DNA of 64,000 nucleotides from Actinoallomurus soli (GTDB taxonomy: Bacteria; Actinomycetota; Actinomycetes; Streptosporangiales; Streptosporangiaceae), in contig NZ_JAMXMV010000001.1 of assembly GCF_024055715.1 (NCBI RefSeq), forward strand, positions 124,001 to 188,000, read 5' to 3'. This document shows positions 18,903-28,725 of the stretch, one piece after another. Made by a program: the position numbers and the translations under genes. Positions within the stretch are counted from its first letter, which is position 1. Every line of letters starts with the position of its first letter. The notes beneath the pieces were generated by a model. It did not search any database, was not told the DNA's origin, and saw only the letters and a program-made list of their open reading frames with translations.

Positions 18903-19670
18903 GTGGAATCCGAGAAGCGCACCGCCCTGGTGCGGCGACCGAGCCCGCGCCTGGCCGACGGCCTGGTGACCCATATCGACCGGACCCCGGTGGACGCCGA
19001 ACTGGCGGCGCGCCAGCACGAGGCGTACGTCGCGGCCCTGCGGGCGGCGGGCTGGGGGGTGCGTGAGCTCCCGGCGGCCGACGATCTCCCGGACGCCGTG
19101 TTCGTCGAGGACACCGTGGTCGTCTGCGGCGACCTGGCCGTGCTCGCCCGGCCGGGGGCACCGGAGCGCCGTGCGGAGGTGGCGTCCGTCGAGCGGGTGG
19201 TCACCGAGTTGGGTCTCGAGGTCGCCCGGTTCGAGGGGGAGGCCACGCTGGACGGCGGTGACGTGCTGCAGGTCGGCACCACCGTCTACGTCGGCCGGTC
19301 CGGCCGTACGAACGAGGACGCCATCTGCGCGGCGGCCCGGATCCTCGGCGCCCGCGGCCGGCACGTCGTCCCGGTCCAGGTGCGGGGCTGCCTGCATCTG
19401 AAGACGGCGATGACGGCCCTGCCGGACGGCACGCTCATCGGCAACCCCGACCGGGTGGACACCTCGGTCCTGCCGGGCCTGCGGGTGGCGCCGGAGCCGT
19501 CCGGCGCGCACGTGGTCCTCCTCGGGGAGAAGCAGGTCCTCATCGCCGCGTCCGCGCCCCGTACGGCCGAGCGGCTCCGGGACGAGGGCTACGACGTGTC
19601 GGTGGTGGACATCAGCGAGTTCGAGAAGATGGAGGGCTGCGTGACCTGCCTGTCCGTCCTCGTGCCCTGA
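18903..19670 (+). CDS. ddaH: Dimethylargininase (DDAH)
   Basis: The enzyme hydrolyses N-omega,N-omega-dimethylarginine to citrulline and dimethylamine (amidinotransferase superfamily). The 255-residue protein has the substrate loop AVFVEDTVVV, the DGGDVLQVG segment, the catalytic His in RGCLHLKTAMT and the nucleophilic Cys near the C-terminus in EGCVTCLSVLVP. I choose GTG 18903 with CAGGAG 6 nt upstream; GTG 18882 is an in-frame alternative. A role in arginine recycling is likely; actual substrates may include other methylated arginines. Confidence 0.9.
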   Translation: MESEKRTALVRRPSPRLADGLVTHIDRTPVDAELAARQHEAYVAALRAAGWGVRELPAADDLPDAVFVEDTVVVCGDLAVLARPGAPERRAEVASVERVVTELGLEVARFEGEATLDGGDVLQVGTTVYVGRSGRTNEDAICAAARILGARGRHVVPVQVRGCLHLKTAMTALPDGTLIGNPDRVDTSVLPGLRVAPEPSGAHVVLLGEKQVLIAASAPRTAERLRDEGYDVSVVDISEFEKMEGCVTCLSVLVP

Positions 19671-19721
19671 TCGGCGAGGACCACGGTCGGTTCATCGCTC
19701 GGGGCGTTCCCGTCGGCATGA

Positions 19722-21644
<1,923 letters not shown>

Positions 21645-21732
21645 CCGCCCCGGAGCAGAAAGACGTGCCGTTCGGCCCCCGTCATCCCGCGGGCCGGGCG
21701 GCCCGGCTGAAGTGAGCCCTCACAAAGGGCGA

Positions 21733-21987
21733 TCAACGGCCGTGGGTCAGGACATAGTCGACGAGATCCCGGAGCGGGCCGCACAGGTCCGTCTCCGCGA
21801 CCGGTACGCAGTGGTCGTCCACCTCGACCTCGTACAGGAACCGGTCGGCGGCCGGCGCGGGCGCCGGCACGTCACCAAGGTCGATCTCGTCGATGAGCCT
21901 GGCCACCGTCGGGTGGTCCGCCGAGTCGATCTCGGCGCGGCGGACCATCCCGGCGAACCCTCCGCTGCGAGTGACGGTCACCTTCAC
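21733..21987 (-). CDS. Emfourin-type protease inhibitor
   Basis: An 84-residue protein starting VKVTVTRSGGFAGMVRRAEID and ending LCGPLRDLVDYVLTHG, characteristic of the protealysin-inhibitor emfourin family. Its GTG overlaps the TGA of the upstream M4 metalloprotease by 4 bp (GTGA), as in known protealysin-emfourin operons. It presumably binds and silences the co-encoded protease in the cytosol until release. A longer open frame upstream lies within the protease gene and is ignored. Confidence 0.8.
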   Translation of the reverse strand: MKVTVTRSGGFAGMVRRAEIDSADHPTVARLIDEIDLGDVPAPAPAADRFLYEVEVDDHCVPVAETDLCGPLRDLVDYVLTHGR

Positions 21988-23021
21988 GCGGCCTCCACGC
22001 CGACGGTCGTCCACGCCTGGCGCACGGCGTCGCGCTCGGCGCTCTGCGCGCCGAAGAGCCTGCCCGCGCATTCCGCCGTCATGCGGGCGAACGTCGCGAA
22101 ATCCGCGTCCTTCGGCAGATGTCCGCCGGTGAGCGTCTCGTACCAGATCCGCCCGGCCTTCTCCCACGCGTGCCCGCCGATCGCGGCCGCGGCGAGGTAG
22201 AACGCGCGGTTGGGGATCCCGGAGTTGATGTGCACGCCGCCGTTGTCGCGGGTCGTCTGGACGAAGTGCGCCATGTCGGCGGGCTGCGGGTCCTTGCCGA
22301 GGTTCGGGTCGTCGTACGCGGTGCCGGGCGCCTTCATCGAGCGCAGCGCGACGCCCCGCACCCCGGAGGCGAACATGCCCTGGCCGATCAGCCAGTCGGC
22401 CTGGTCGGCGGTCTGGCCGAGGTGGTACTGCTTCACGAGCGAGCCGAAGACGTCGGAGATGGACTCGTTGAGGGCCCCGCTCTGGCCCGTGTAGTCCAGC
22501 CCGCCGGAGTACTGCGTGACGCCGTGGGTGAGCTCGTGCCCGGTGACGTCGAGCGGTCCGGTGAAGGTCGTGAAGACGTGCCGGTCGCCGTCGCCGTAGA
22601 CCATCTGGGAGCCGTCCCAGAAGGCGTTGTCGTAGTCGACGGCGTAGTGGACGCTCGCGACGAGCGGTAGGCCGGCGCCGTCGATCGAGTCGCGGCCGTA
22701 GGAGCTGCGGTAGAAGTCGAACGTGACGCCGAGCCAGTCGTAGATCTCGTCGGAGGCCCGGTCGCCGGTCGGCGGGGCGCCCTCGGAGCGGACCGACTTC
22801 CCGGGCAGCCGGTTGAGGTGCCCGGCGTCGTGGATGTTCCGCTTCGCGGCCGCGGGCCCGGTCGTCGGCTCGGCGGAGGCGATCAGCTGCGCGGCCGCGC
22901 GCGCGTCACGCTGTCCGGTGTCGATGACGAGGGTCTGCCGGGCGGACTCGCGCAGCCGCTCGTCGTGGTGGTTTTCGGCGAGGTGGTCCAGGACGTGTGG
23001 GGGGACGATCGCGCATCTCAT
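21984..23021 (-). CDS. Protealysin-like M4 metalloprotease
   Basis: A 345-residue thermolysin-family zinc protease. The zinc motif is GHELTHGV (H162, E163, H166) with the third ligand in NESISDVFG (E186). GGVHINSGIPNRAFYLAA marks the C-terminal domain. There is no signal peptide; the N-terminus MRCAIVPPHVLDHLAE matches the short protealysin propeptide (PPxxL motif), so the enzyme is probably made and kept inside the cell or exported atypically. I choose ATG 23021 at that propeptide; an ATG-type start 12 codons earlier adds residues without homology. It is coupled to its inhibitor gene. Confidence 0.9.
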   Translation of the reverse strand: MRCAIVPPHVLDHLAENHHDERLRESARQTLVIDTGQRDARAAAQLIASAEPTTGPAAAKRNIHDAGHLNRLPGKSVRSEGAPPTGDRASDEIYDWLGVTFDFYRSSYGRDSIDGAGLPLVASVHYAVDYDNAFWDGSQMVYGDGDRHVFTTFTGPLDVTGHELTHGVTQYSGGLDYTGQSGALNESISDVFGSLVKQYHLGQTADQADWLIGQGMFASGVRGVALRSMKAPGTAYDDPNLGKDPQPADMAHFVQTTRDNGGVHINSGIPNRAFYLAAAAIGGHAWEKAGRIWYETLTGGHLPKDADFATFARMTAECAGRLFGAQSAERDAVRQAWTTVGVEAA

Positions 23022-23128
23022 GGGGCCACGCTCCCACGCGCGTGTCGCCCCCACCACGCTTTACCGGGGCCGCATCCGGTCACGGACCGTCAAAGAACGC
23101 CTCCGCTACGCAACGGGTGGTGTTTTGC

Positions 23129-23569
23129 TCACCACTCGTTTCCGTAGTCACTGTCGTACTCGACGCCGTCATCGTCGACGATGACGGTCTCGTGCACGAC
23201 ATGCTCGACGACCTCGACGTGCTCATGGTCGTCGTCCAGCAGTTCGTTGACGACCATGCCGCCGACGAACCCCGCCGCGCCCGCGGCGGCGACGCTGCCC
23301 AGACCGTACTGCCGCCCGTGGTGATGGTGGTCGTGTTCGTACTCCACCGGGTAGCCGTAGCCCGGCTGCGGATAAGCCTGCTGGTAACCCGGCTGCGGGT
23401 ACCCGTGCTGGTAACCCGGCTGCGGGTAGCCGCTCTGCGCCTGGAGGTACTCCATCCAGCGCTGCGCGCACGCCGCGCAGCAGCGTACGGGGCGGGGCGC
23501 CCCCCACTGCGGCGTCCAGGTGATCTCCTGGGAGGCCGGACCGTGTGAAGCGTCGAAGAAGCAGGTCAA
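23129..23569 (-). CDS. Cys-motif protein with YPQPGY repeats and one membrane helix
   Basis: A 146-residue protein starting at TTG 23569, 6-7 nt after AGGAG. It begins TCFFDASHGPASQEITWTP and has VRCCAACAQRW, probably a small metal-binding module. Four YPQPGY-type repeats follow, then an EHDHHHHGRQYG segment, one Ala/Gly-rich hydrophobic helix (GSVAAAGAAGFVGGMVV), and an acidic/His tail (DDDHEHVEVVEHVVHE). Similar proteins of unknown function occur in actinobacteria. The His/Asp clusters suggest metal binding, which is an inference. Confidence 0.6.
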   Translation of the reverse strand: MTCFFDASHGPASQEITWTPQWGAPRPVRCCAACAQRWMEYLQAQSGYPQPGYQHGYPQPGYQQAYPQPGYGYPVEYEHDHHHHGRQYGLGSVAAAGAAGFVGGMVVNELLDDDHEHVEVVEHVVHETVIVDDDGVEYDSDYGNEW

Positions 23570-23675
23570 CGTTCTCTCCTGAGACGTCGGCTCGTACGAG
23601 CCTGGTGATCGAATCGTCAAGTCAACGAACCTTGGACCGTGGCGGGTTCCTGCCGGTTCCACCCGGCGTCTGCGG

Positions 23676-23687
23676 GACAATGGACGG
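23676..23687 (+). promoter_or_regulatory. -10 element for a leaderless recO transcript
   Basis: GACAAT lies 6 nt before GTG 23688, without an SD. The context GGGACAAT is shared with the era promoter. Confidence 0.4.
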
Positions 23688-24530
23688 GTGAGTCTCTATC
23701 GTGACGAAGGCGTCGTCCTCCGCACCCAGAAACTGGGCGAGGCCGACCGCATCGTGACGATCCTTACCCGTCGCAGCGGACGGGTACGCGCCGCGGCCAA
23801 GGGCGTCCGCAAGACCAAGTCGCGGTTCGGCGCCCGGCTGGAGCCGTTCACACACGTGGACCTGCAGTTGTACGAGCGCCGCTCCCTCGACCTGATCACA
23901 CAGGCCGAGACGCTGCGCCCGTACGGTGAGCGCCTCGTCTTCGACTACCCGCGCTACACCGCCGGCACGGCGATGCTGGAGACCGCCGAGAAGCTGACCC
24001 CGATCGAGAAGGAACCGGCGCTGCGGCAGTTCCTCCTCGTCATCGGCGGGCTGCGGACCCTCGTGGAGGGCGGGCACGATCCCCGCCTCGTCCTCGACGC
24101 CTACTTCCTGCGCTCGCTGGCGATCGCCGGCTACGCGCCGTCGCTGGAGGAGTGCGCGCGCTGCGGCGAGCGCACCGGACGGGCGTTCGCGATCGCGGCC
24201 GGCGGTATGGTGTGCGGATCATGCCGTCCCCCCGGGTCCGCCAGCCCCGCCGAGGCGACGGTCGGCCTGATGATCGCTCTGCTCCGCGGTGACTGGGCGC
24301 GCGCGGACAGCAGCGAGCCGAGGCACCGGCTGGAATGCAGCGGCCTCGTCGCCGCCTACCTCCAGTGGCACCTGGAACACGGCATCCGTTCCCTCAAGCA
24401 CGTGGAGCGCGAGAAGCCGAGTGCGACCATTGAGCGCGGGCGCGAGGCGCCGAGCGAGTGGAGCGGTCGGCCGAGGGACGAGGCGGCGGAGTCCTTCCAC
24501 GGCATGACGCTGAACACGACCATTGAGTGA
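23688..24530 (+). CDS. recO: DNA repair protein RecO, with an in-frame C-terminal insertion
   Basis: RecO helps RecR load RecA on SSB-coated ssDNA. The 280-residue protein starts SLYRDEGVVLRTQKLGEADRIVTILTR (OB fold), has GARLEPFTHVDLQLYERRSLD, and a zinc motif C-A-R-C-G with V-C-G-S-C-R. RecO normally ends soon after YLQWHLEHGIRSLKHVER. Here an 11-bp direct repeat (24424-24434 and 24517-24527) brackets an in-frame 93-bp insertion; without it the protein would end PSATIE. The added tail is polar and unlikely to disrupt the core. Confidence 0.95.
   Translation: MSLYRDEGVVLRTQKLGEADRIVTILTRRSGRVRAAAKGVRKTKSRFGARLEPFTHVDLQLYERRSLDLITQAETLRPYGERLVFDYPRYTAGTAMLETAEKLTPIEKEPALRQFLLVIGGLRTLVEGGHDPRLVLDAYFLRSLAIAGYAPSLEECARCGERTGRAFAIAAGGMVCGSCRPPGSASPAEATVGLMIALLRGDWARADSSEPRHRLECSGLVAAYLQWHLEHGIRSLKHVEREKPSATIERGREAPSEWSGRPRDEAAESFHGMTLNTTIE
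24424..24527. repeat. Insertion in the recO 3' end, flanked by 11-bp direct repeats
   Basis: CGACCATTGAG occurs at 24424-24434 and 24517-24527, exactly 93 bp (31 codons) apart. The 82 bp between carries GCGAGTGGAGCG and CGAGGGACGAG, closely matching GCGAGCGGAGTG and CGAGGGACGAG in the insertion before ybeY. Both look like copies of one small element, each with short flanking direct repeats and each at a gene end. Confidence 0.5.
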
Positions 24531-24545
24531 GGAGAACACCGGACG

Positions 24546-25370
24546 ATGAGGGGCGTACAGCCGCCGGACCCGCACGAGAGCGGCGCACGGCCGCCCGCGA
24601 TCCCCAAGGATCTCGTTCCCCGGCATGTCGCCGTCGTCATGGACGGCAACGGTCGGTGGGCGAAGGAGCGCGGCCTGCCGCGTACCGAAGGTCACAAGAT
24701 GGGGGAGTACTCCCTCTTCGACGTGATCATGGGGGCGATCGAGCTCGGCGTGCCGTACCTGTCGGCGTACGCGTTCTCGACGGAGAACTGGCGGCGGTCG
24801 CCCGACGAGGTGCGGTTCCTCATGGGCTTCAACCGTGACGTGATCCGCCGCCGCCGTGACCAGCTGAACGCCATGGGCGTTCGCGTGCGCTGGGCCGGCC
24901 GCAGGCCGAAGCTGTGGCGCAGCGTCATCAAGGAGCTCGAGGACGCCGAGCGCATGACGAAGGACAACAAGGTGCTGACCTTGCAGTTCTGCGTCAACTA
25001 CGGTGGCCGGGCCGAGATCGCGGACGCGGCCGCTGCCATCGCCCGCGACGTGCAGGCGGGCCGCCTCCGCCCGGACAAGATCAACGAGAAGGTCTTCGCG
25101 CGGTACCTCTACCAGCCGGACATCCCCGAGGTGGACCTCTTCCTGCGTCCGTCCGGGGAACAGCGCAGCTCGAACTTCCTGGTGTGGCAGTCGGCGTACG
25201 CCGAGTTCGTGTACCAGGACGTTCTGTGGCCGGACTTCGACCGGCGCCACTTCTGGCACGCGTGCGAGCAGTACGCCCGCCGCGACCGCCGGTTCGGCGG
25301 CGCTCAGCCGAACGAGGTCACCGCCGAGGAGATCGGCGCCGACGACGAGGAACCGGCCTCCATCCGCTGA
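24546..25370 (+). CDS. uppS: Isoprenyl transferase (Z,Z,E-polyprenyl diphosphate synthase)
   Basis: This cis-prenyltransferase elongates an allylic diphosphate with isopentenyl diphosphate to make the lipid carrier for peptidoglycan and wall polysaccharides. In the 274-residue protein the signature is [19 protein letters not shown] (catalytic Asp33), followed by [17 protein letters not shown] and, near the C-terminus, [27 protein letters not shown]. The start is ATG 24546, with AGGAG 12 nt upstream, 15 bp after recO, so the two are likely cotranscribed. Confidence 0.96.
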   Translation: MRGVQPPDPHESGARPPAIPKDLVPRHVAVVMDGNGRWAKERGLPRTEGHKMGEYSLFDVIMGAIELGVPYLSAYAFSTENWRRSPDEVRFLMGFNRDVIRRRRDQLNAMGVRVRWAGRRPKLWRSVIKELEDAERMTKDNKVLTLQFCVNYGGRAEIADAAAAIARDVQAGRLRPDKINEKVFARYLYQPDIPEVDLFLRPSGEQRSSNFLVWQSAYAEFVYQDVLWPDFDRRHFWHACEQYARRDRRFGGAQPNEVTAEEIGADDEEPASIR

Positions 25371-25565
25371 GCCGTCCCTGCGGCACGACGCCGGGCCCGG
25401 GCCGGTGAAGGGCCCCGGGGAACACGGTCCGGACGAACCCGTTCGCACACGAAGTGCTTCCGGACGGGCCGGCGACCCGCGGGAACGGCCGAGCATCGAG
25501 GCCCTCCGGGATTCGCACGATCGCAATGGCGCCGGCCGCTCGTGGATCTAGCGGCAAGCGCTCTA

Positions 25566-25607
25566 CGCCGAGGATTTCGGTGGTGTGAGCAACCAGGATC
25601 CTCGGCG
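25566..25607. terminator. Bidirectional terminator palindrome, copy 1
   Basis: CGCCGAGGAT (25566-25575) pairs perfectly with ATCCTCGGCG (25598-25607). The inner GGTGG/CAACC can pair weakly. The same 10-bp arms occur at 62462-62502, also between convergent genes. Confidence 0.6.
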
Positions 25608-25696
25608 CTGATCGGTGACGGGCGGCGCGCTCTCGGCGATGGACGGCTCTTCCGTCTTCAGAAGAAGGCGCCCTGCCTCGGGACATCGGGCGGGCC

Positions 25697-25723
25697 GGCG
25701 GTGTCGTCTCCCACGACACCGCC
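25697..25723. terminator. Hairpin terminator upstream of the MFS stop
   Basis: GGCGGTGTCGT and ACGACACCGCC form an 11-bp perfect stem with a CTCCC loop, about 90 bp past the end of the minus-strand MFS gene. Confidence 0.6.
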
Positions 25724-25812
25724 GCCGCCGTGCGCGGCGTCGAACCGGCGCGTCCGCACCCGGCACGTCACGCGAGACCGCGGGCATGGTCGAGCGGCAT
25801 GGGACCTTCCGG

Positions 25813-27288
25813 TCACTTCTCGGTGGGGCGGTACCAGAACGTCACCACGAGCGCGGAGGCCAGGACGATGAGCGCGATCACGCGGTAGCCCGCCGCCATG
25901 GCGTCGGTGAAGGCCGACACGACCCCGGCGTGCGTCTCTGGAGCGGAGGCCGCGAGCGCCTGCCCGATCGTGTGCGCGTGTACCCCGGCGGGGAGCTCCG
26001 CCGTGAAGCGCGTGCTGAGGATCGTTCCCAGCACGGCCACGCCGAGGGCGCTGCCGACCTCGCGCGCCGCGCCGTTGAGGCCGGACCCGAGGCCGGCCCG
26101 TTTCGGCGGCAGGGCGCCGATGACGGAGGTGGAAAGGGGCGGGGTGCTCAGGCCCATGCCGGTCGACATCAGCAGGAGAAAGACGACGTACAAGGCGTAC
26201 GGGCTGCGGGGGCCGACGGTCGAGAGCAGTCCCAGCCCGGCGGCGATGGCCAGCAGCCCGGTCACCACGACGCACCGCTCCCCGAACCGGGCCGCCAGCG
26301 CGACGCTGCGCCGCGAGACGACCATCATGCCGAGCGCGAGCGGGCCGATGGCCACACCGGTCAGCAGGGGCGAGAAGCCCTTCACGTACTGCAGGTACTG
26401 CGCGTTGACGAAGAACAGCGCGAACAGCCCGAAGAACGTGACCGTGATGCCGGAGACGCCGGCGCGGAGCCGGGCCACGGCGAAGATCCGCGGGTCGACG
26501 AGCGGATGCTCGGCACACAGCGCGTACGCGGTGAAGACGCCGAACACGAGCGCGGAGACGGCGAACGCGCCGAGCACCGGCCCGGACGACCAGCCGCGTT
26601 CCGGACCTTCGATGATGCCGTACAGCAGTGCGACGAAGGCCAGGATCACCAGGGCGCAGCCGATGACGTCCAGATCGGCGGGGTGCCGTTCGGACCGGGG
26701 CGCGACCCGCGCGCACAGCGCCAGCAGGACCAGCACGATCGGGGCGACCGCCCAGAACAGGCCCTGCCACGGCAGGTACTCCAGAACGAGGCCGCCACCG
26801 ATGTTGCCGATGATTCCGGCGATCCCGGTCGCCGCCGTCCAGGAGGCGATCGCCTGCCCCCGCAGCCGCGCCGGGAACGCCTGCACGGTCAGCGACAGCG
26901 TGGCGGGCATGACGAGGGCGGCGCCGAGCCCGGTGACGGCCCGTCCGGCGATCAGCGCGCCGGCGTCCGGGGCGAGCGCGGAGGCCACGCAGCCGGCCGC
27001 GAAGACGGCCAGGCCGCCGAGCAGCGCTCCCCGGCGGCCGTACCGGTCGCCGAACGCTCCGGCCGGGATCAGCAGGCAGGCGAACACGATCACGTACGCG
27101 TCGACGATCCAGAGCAGCTGCGCCGACGAGGGTCGCAGGGAGCTCGCGGACAGCTGGGGAACGGCCAGGTTGATCGCGGCGACGAGCGCGACGGTCATGG
27201 TCGCGCAGGCGGCCATCAGGGCGAGGATGAGGGTACGGCGGGGGTGGCCCTCATCGGGCGGCGCGGCCACGGGGGTCTGAACGGTCAT
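25813..27288 (-). CDS. MFS drug transporter, DHA2 (EmrB/QacA) type
   Basis: A 491-residue proton-driven exporter with about 14 transmembrane helices. DHA2 markers are LLWIVDAYVIVFACLLIPAG, GDRYGRRGALLGGL (motif A), and GRAVTGLGAALVMPATLSL with the motif C-like GGGLVLEYLPW region. It is divergent from a LysR regulator with a shared 106-bp control region, so regulated efflux of a small molecule is likely. The start is ATG 27288 with a GAGG about 8 nt upstream. The substrate is unknown. Confidence 0.9.
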   Translation of the reverse strand: MTVQTPVAAPPDEGHPRRTLILALMAACATMTVALVAAINLAVPQLSASSLRPSSAQLLWIVDAYVIVFACLLIPAGAFGDRYGRRGALLGGLAVFAAGCVASALAPDAGALIAGRAVTGLGAALVMPATLSLTVQAFPARLRGQAIASWTAATGIAGIIGNIGGGLVLEYLPWQGLFWAVAPIVLVLLALCARVAPRSERHPADLDVIGCALVILAFVALLYGIIEGPERGWSSGPVLGAFAVSALVFGVFTAYALCAEHPLVDPRIFAVARLRAGVSGITVTFFGLFALFFVNAQYLQYVKGFSPLLTGVAIGPLALGMMVVSRRSVALAARFGERCVVVTGLLAIAAGLGLLSTVGPRSPYALYVVFLLLMSTGMGLSTPPLSTSVIGALPPKRAGLGSGLNGAAREVGSALGVAVLGTILSTRFTAELPAGVHAHTIGQALAASAPETHAGVVSAFTDAMAAGYRVIALIVLASALVVTFWYRPTEK

Positions 27289-27319
27289 GTGACGAACCTC
27301 GGGTCGAAGGAGACGGGAG

Positions 27320-27335
27320 GTTCGAGGCCTCGAAC
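27320..27335. promoter_or_regulatory. Perfect palindrome in the MFS leader (candidate operator)
   Basis: GTTCGAGGCCTCGAAC is a perfect 16-bp palindrome lying downstream of the putative MFS -10 and before its ATG. A regulator bound here would block transcription. Whether the adjacent LysR protein or another repressor binds is open. Confidence 0.45.
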
Positions 27336-27342
27336 GAGGACA

Positions 27343-27372
27343 ACGCTAAGCTGCGGTGCCACTTGCCCTCAA
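27343..27372 (-). promoter_or_regulatory. Putative promoter of the MFS transporter
   Basis: On the minus strand TTGAGG (27372-27367) and TAGCGT (27348-27343) are 18 bp apart. This fits a vegetative promoter, with the palindrome 27320-27335 lying just downstream of +1. Confidence 0.4.
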
Positions 27373-27373
27373 A

Positions 27374-27386
27374 TGCAACTTCTGCA
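27374..27386. promoter_or_regulatory. LysR-type T-N11-A box
   Basis: TGCAACTTCTGCA has the T-N11-A form, lies 8 bp before the LysR GTG and next to the MFS -35. It is a plausible activator or autoregulation site. Confidence 0.35.
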
Positions 27387-27394
27387 GGTGATTA

Positions 27395-28312
27395 GTGCAT
27401 TCGACGCACTCCAAGCTCGACCTGAACCTTCTCGTGGCTCTGGACGCCCTGCTCGAGGAGGGGAGCGTCGCGGGCGCCGCGCTGCGCCTGCACCTGTCCG
27501 CGCCGGCGATGAGCCGTACGCTCGCGCGCATCCGCAGGGCCCTCGGCGATCCGGTGCTGGTGCGCTCCGGTCAGGCGATGGTCCCGACGCCCCGGGCACT
27601 GGCCGTCCGTGCCGAGGTCCACGAGCTGGTCGAACGCGCGGTCGCGCTGTTCTCTCCGTCCGAGCTCGACCTGGGAACGCTGGAGCGGACGTTCACGTTG
27701 CAGGCCGACGATTCGATCATCATGGTGACGGGGACGGCGCTGCTCGAGCGGATCCGCCGGGAGGCGCCCGGGGCGGCCTTGCGCTTCCTCCCCGAGGGGC
27801 CGGACGACACCGGCGGCCTGCGCGACGGGCGCGTCGACCTGGAGATCGGCGTCATCGACGGCGCGCCGCCGGAGGTGCGGGTGGAGCCGCTGTACGAGGA
27901 CGACCAGGTCGGCGTCGTCCGGGCCGGGCATCCATTCCTCGATGGCGAGCCCACCGCCGAGCGGTTCGCCGCCGCCGAGCACCTGACGGTGTCACGGCGG
28001 GGCAGGTTCGAGGGGCCGATCGACGCTCGGCTCGCCGAGCGGGGGCTGCGTCGCCGCGTCGTGGCTTCGGCGCCGACGTTCTCCGCGTCGTTGTTCATGC
28101 TGTCCGTCACCGACCTGGTCGGGCGGGCGGGCCGGCGGTCGCACGCGGCGACCGTCGACCGGTTGGGGCTGGTGGCGTTCGATCTGCCCGTCGAGGCGCC
28201 GTCCTCGAGGGTGGCCATGGCCTGGCACCGCCGGTACGAGGCGGACGTGGCGCACGCGTGGCTGCGCCGTCTCGTCCGCGAGGTCGTCGCCGGCATCGTC
28301 GACCGGCCCTGA
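27395..28312 (+). CDS. LysR-family transcriptional regulator
   Basis: A 305-residue LTTR with the N-terminal winged helix KLDLNLLVALDALLEEGSVAGAA, then LHLSAPAMSRTLARIRRALGDPVLVRSG, and a periplasmic-binding-like effector domain. The spelling D-L-N-L-L-V-A-L-D-A-L and MSRTLARIR is typical of the NodD/SyrM/LinR-like branch. The start is GTG 27395. It is divergent from the MFS exporter, which it probably controls. Confidence 0.9.
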   Translation: MHSTHSKLDLNLLVALDALLEEGSVAGAALRLHLSAPAMSRTLARIRRALGDPVLVRSGQAMVPTPRALAVRAEVHELVERAVALFSPSELDLGTLERTFTLQADDSIIMVTGTALLERIRREAPGAALRFLPEGPDDTGGLRDGRVDLEIGVIDGAPPEVRVEPLYEDDQVGVVRAGHPFLDGEPTAERFAAAEHLTVSRRGRFEGPIDARLAERGLRRRVVASAPTFSASLFMLSVTDLVGRAGRRSHAATVDRLGLVAFDLPVEAPSSRVAMAWHRRYEADVAHAWLRRLVREVVAGIVDRP

Positions 28313-28356
28313 CCCGGGCCGGCGCCACGGCGCGGCCGGCGGAACCGGCTGCCGCG

Positions 28357-28725
28357 TCAGTGCTCGGCGCAGGTGCCGAAGACCTCGACCGTGTGGGTGA
28401 CGTCGCGGAAGCCGTGCTCGGCGCCGACCGCCTCGGCCCACTTCTCCACCGCCGGGCCCTCGACCTCGACCGTACGGCCGCAGACGCGGCAGACCAGGTG
28501 ATGGTGGTGCTCGTCGGTCCGGCAGGCGCGGTAGATGGCCTCGCCCTCATCGGTGCGCAGCACGTCGACCTCGCCGGCCTCGCTGAGCGACTGCAGGGCG
28601 CGGTAGACGGTGGTCAGGCCGATCCGGGAACCGGCGGCCCGCAGGTCGGCGTAGATGTCCTGGGCGCTGCGGAAGCTCTCACAACCGGACAGCGCCCGGC
28701 GCACGTCCTCCCGTCGCCCGCTCAC
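28357..28725 (-). CDS. zur: Fur-family zinc uptake regulator (Zur)
   Basis: A 122-residue Fur-family repressor with the winged helix RSAQDIYADLRAAGSRIGLTTVYRALQSLSEAGEVD, the metal-site segment EHHHHLVCRVCGRTVEVEGP, and a C-terminal Cys (GTCAEH). Its GTG overlaps the znuB stop by 4 bp (GTGA). As the last gene of a zinc-uptake operon with a Zur-box promoter, it is best read as Zur, repressing the operon when zinc is ample. Confidence 0.9.
   Translation of the reverse strand: MSGRREDVRRALSGCESFRSAQDIYADLRAAGSRIGLTTVYRALQSLSEAGEVDVLRTDEGEAIYRACRTDEHHHHLVCRVCGRTVEVEGPAVEKWAEAVGAEHGFRDVTHTVEVFGTCAEH

Larger units (their letters stand above)
25371..25812. other. Convergent intergenic stretch holding two hairpins
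   Basis: No gene is seen in these 442 bp between uppS (+) and the MFS gene (-). Two strong inverted repeats, listed separately, probably terminate both sides. The rest is GC-rich, non-repetitive and has no recognisable protein fragments on either strand. Confidence 0.6.
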
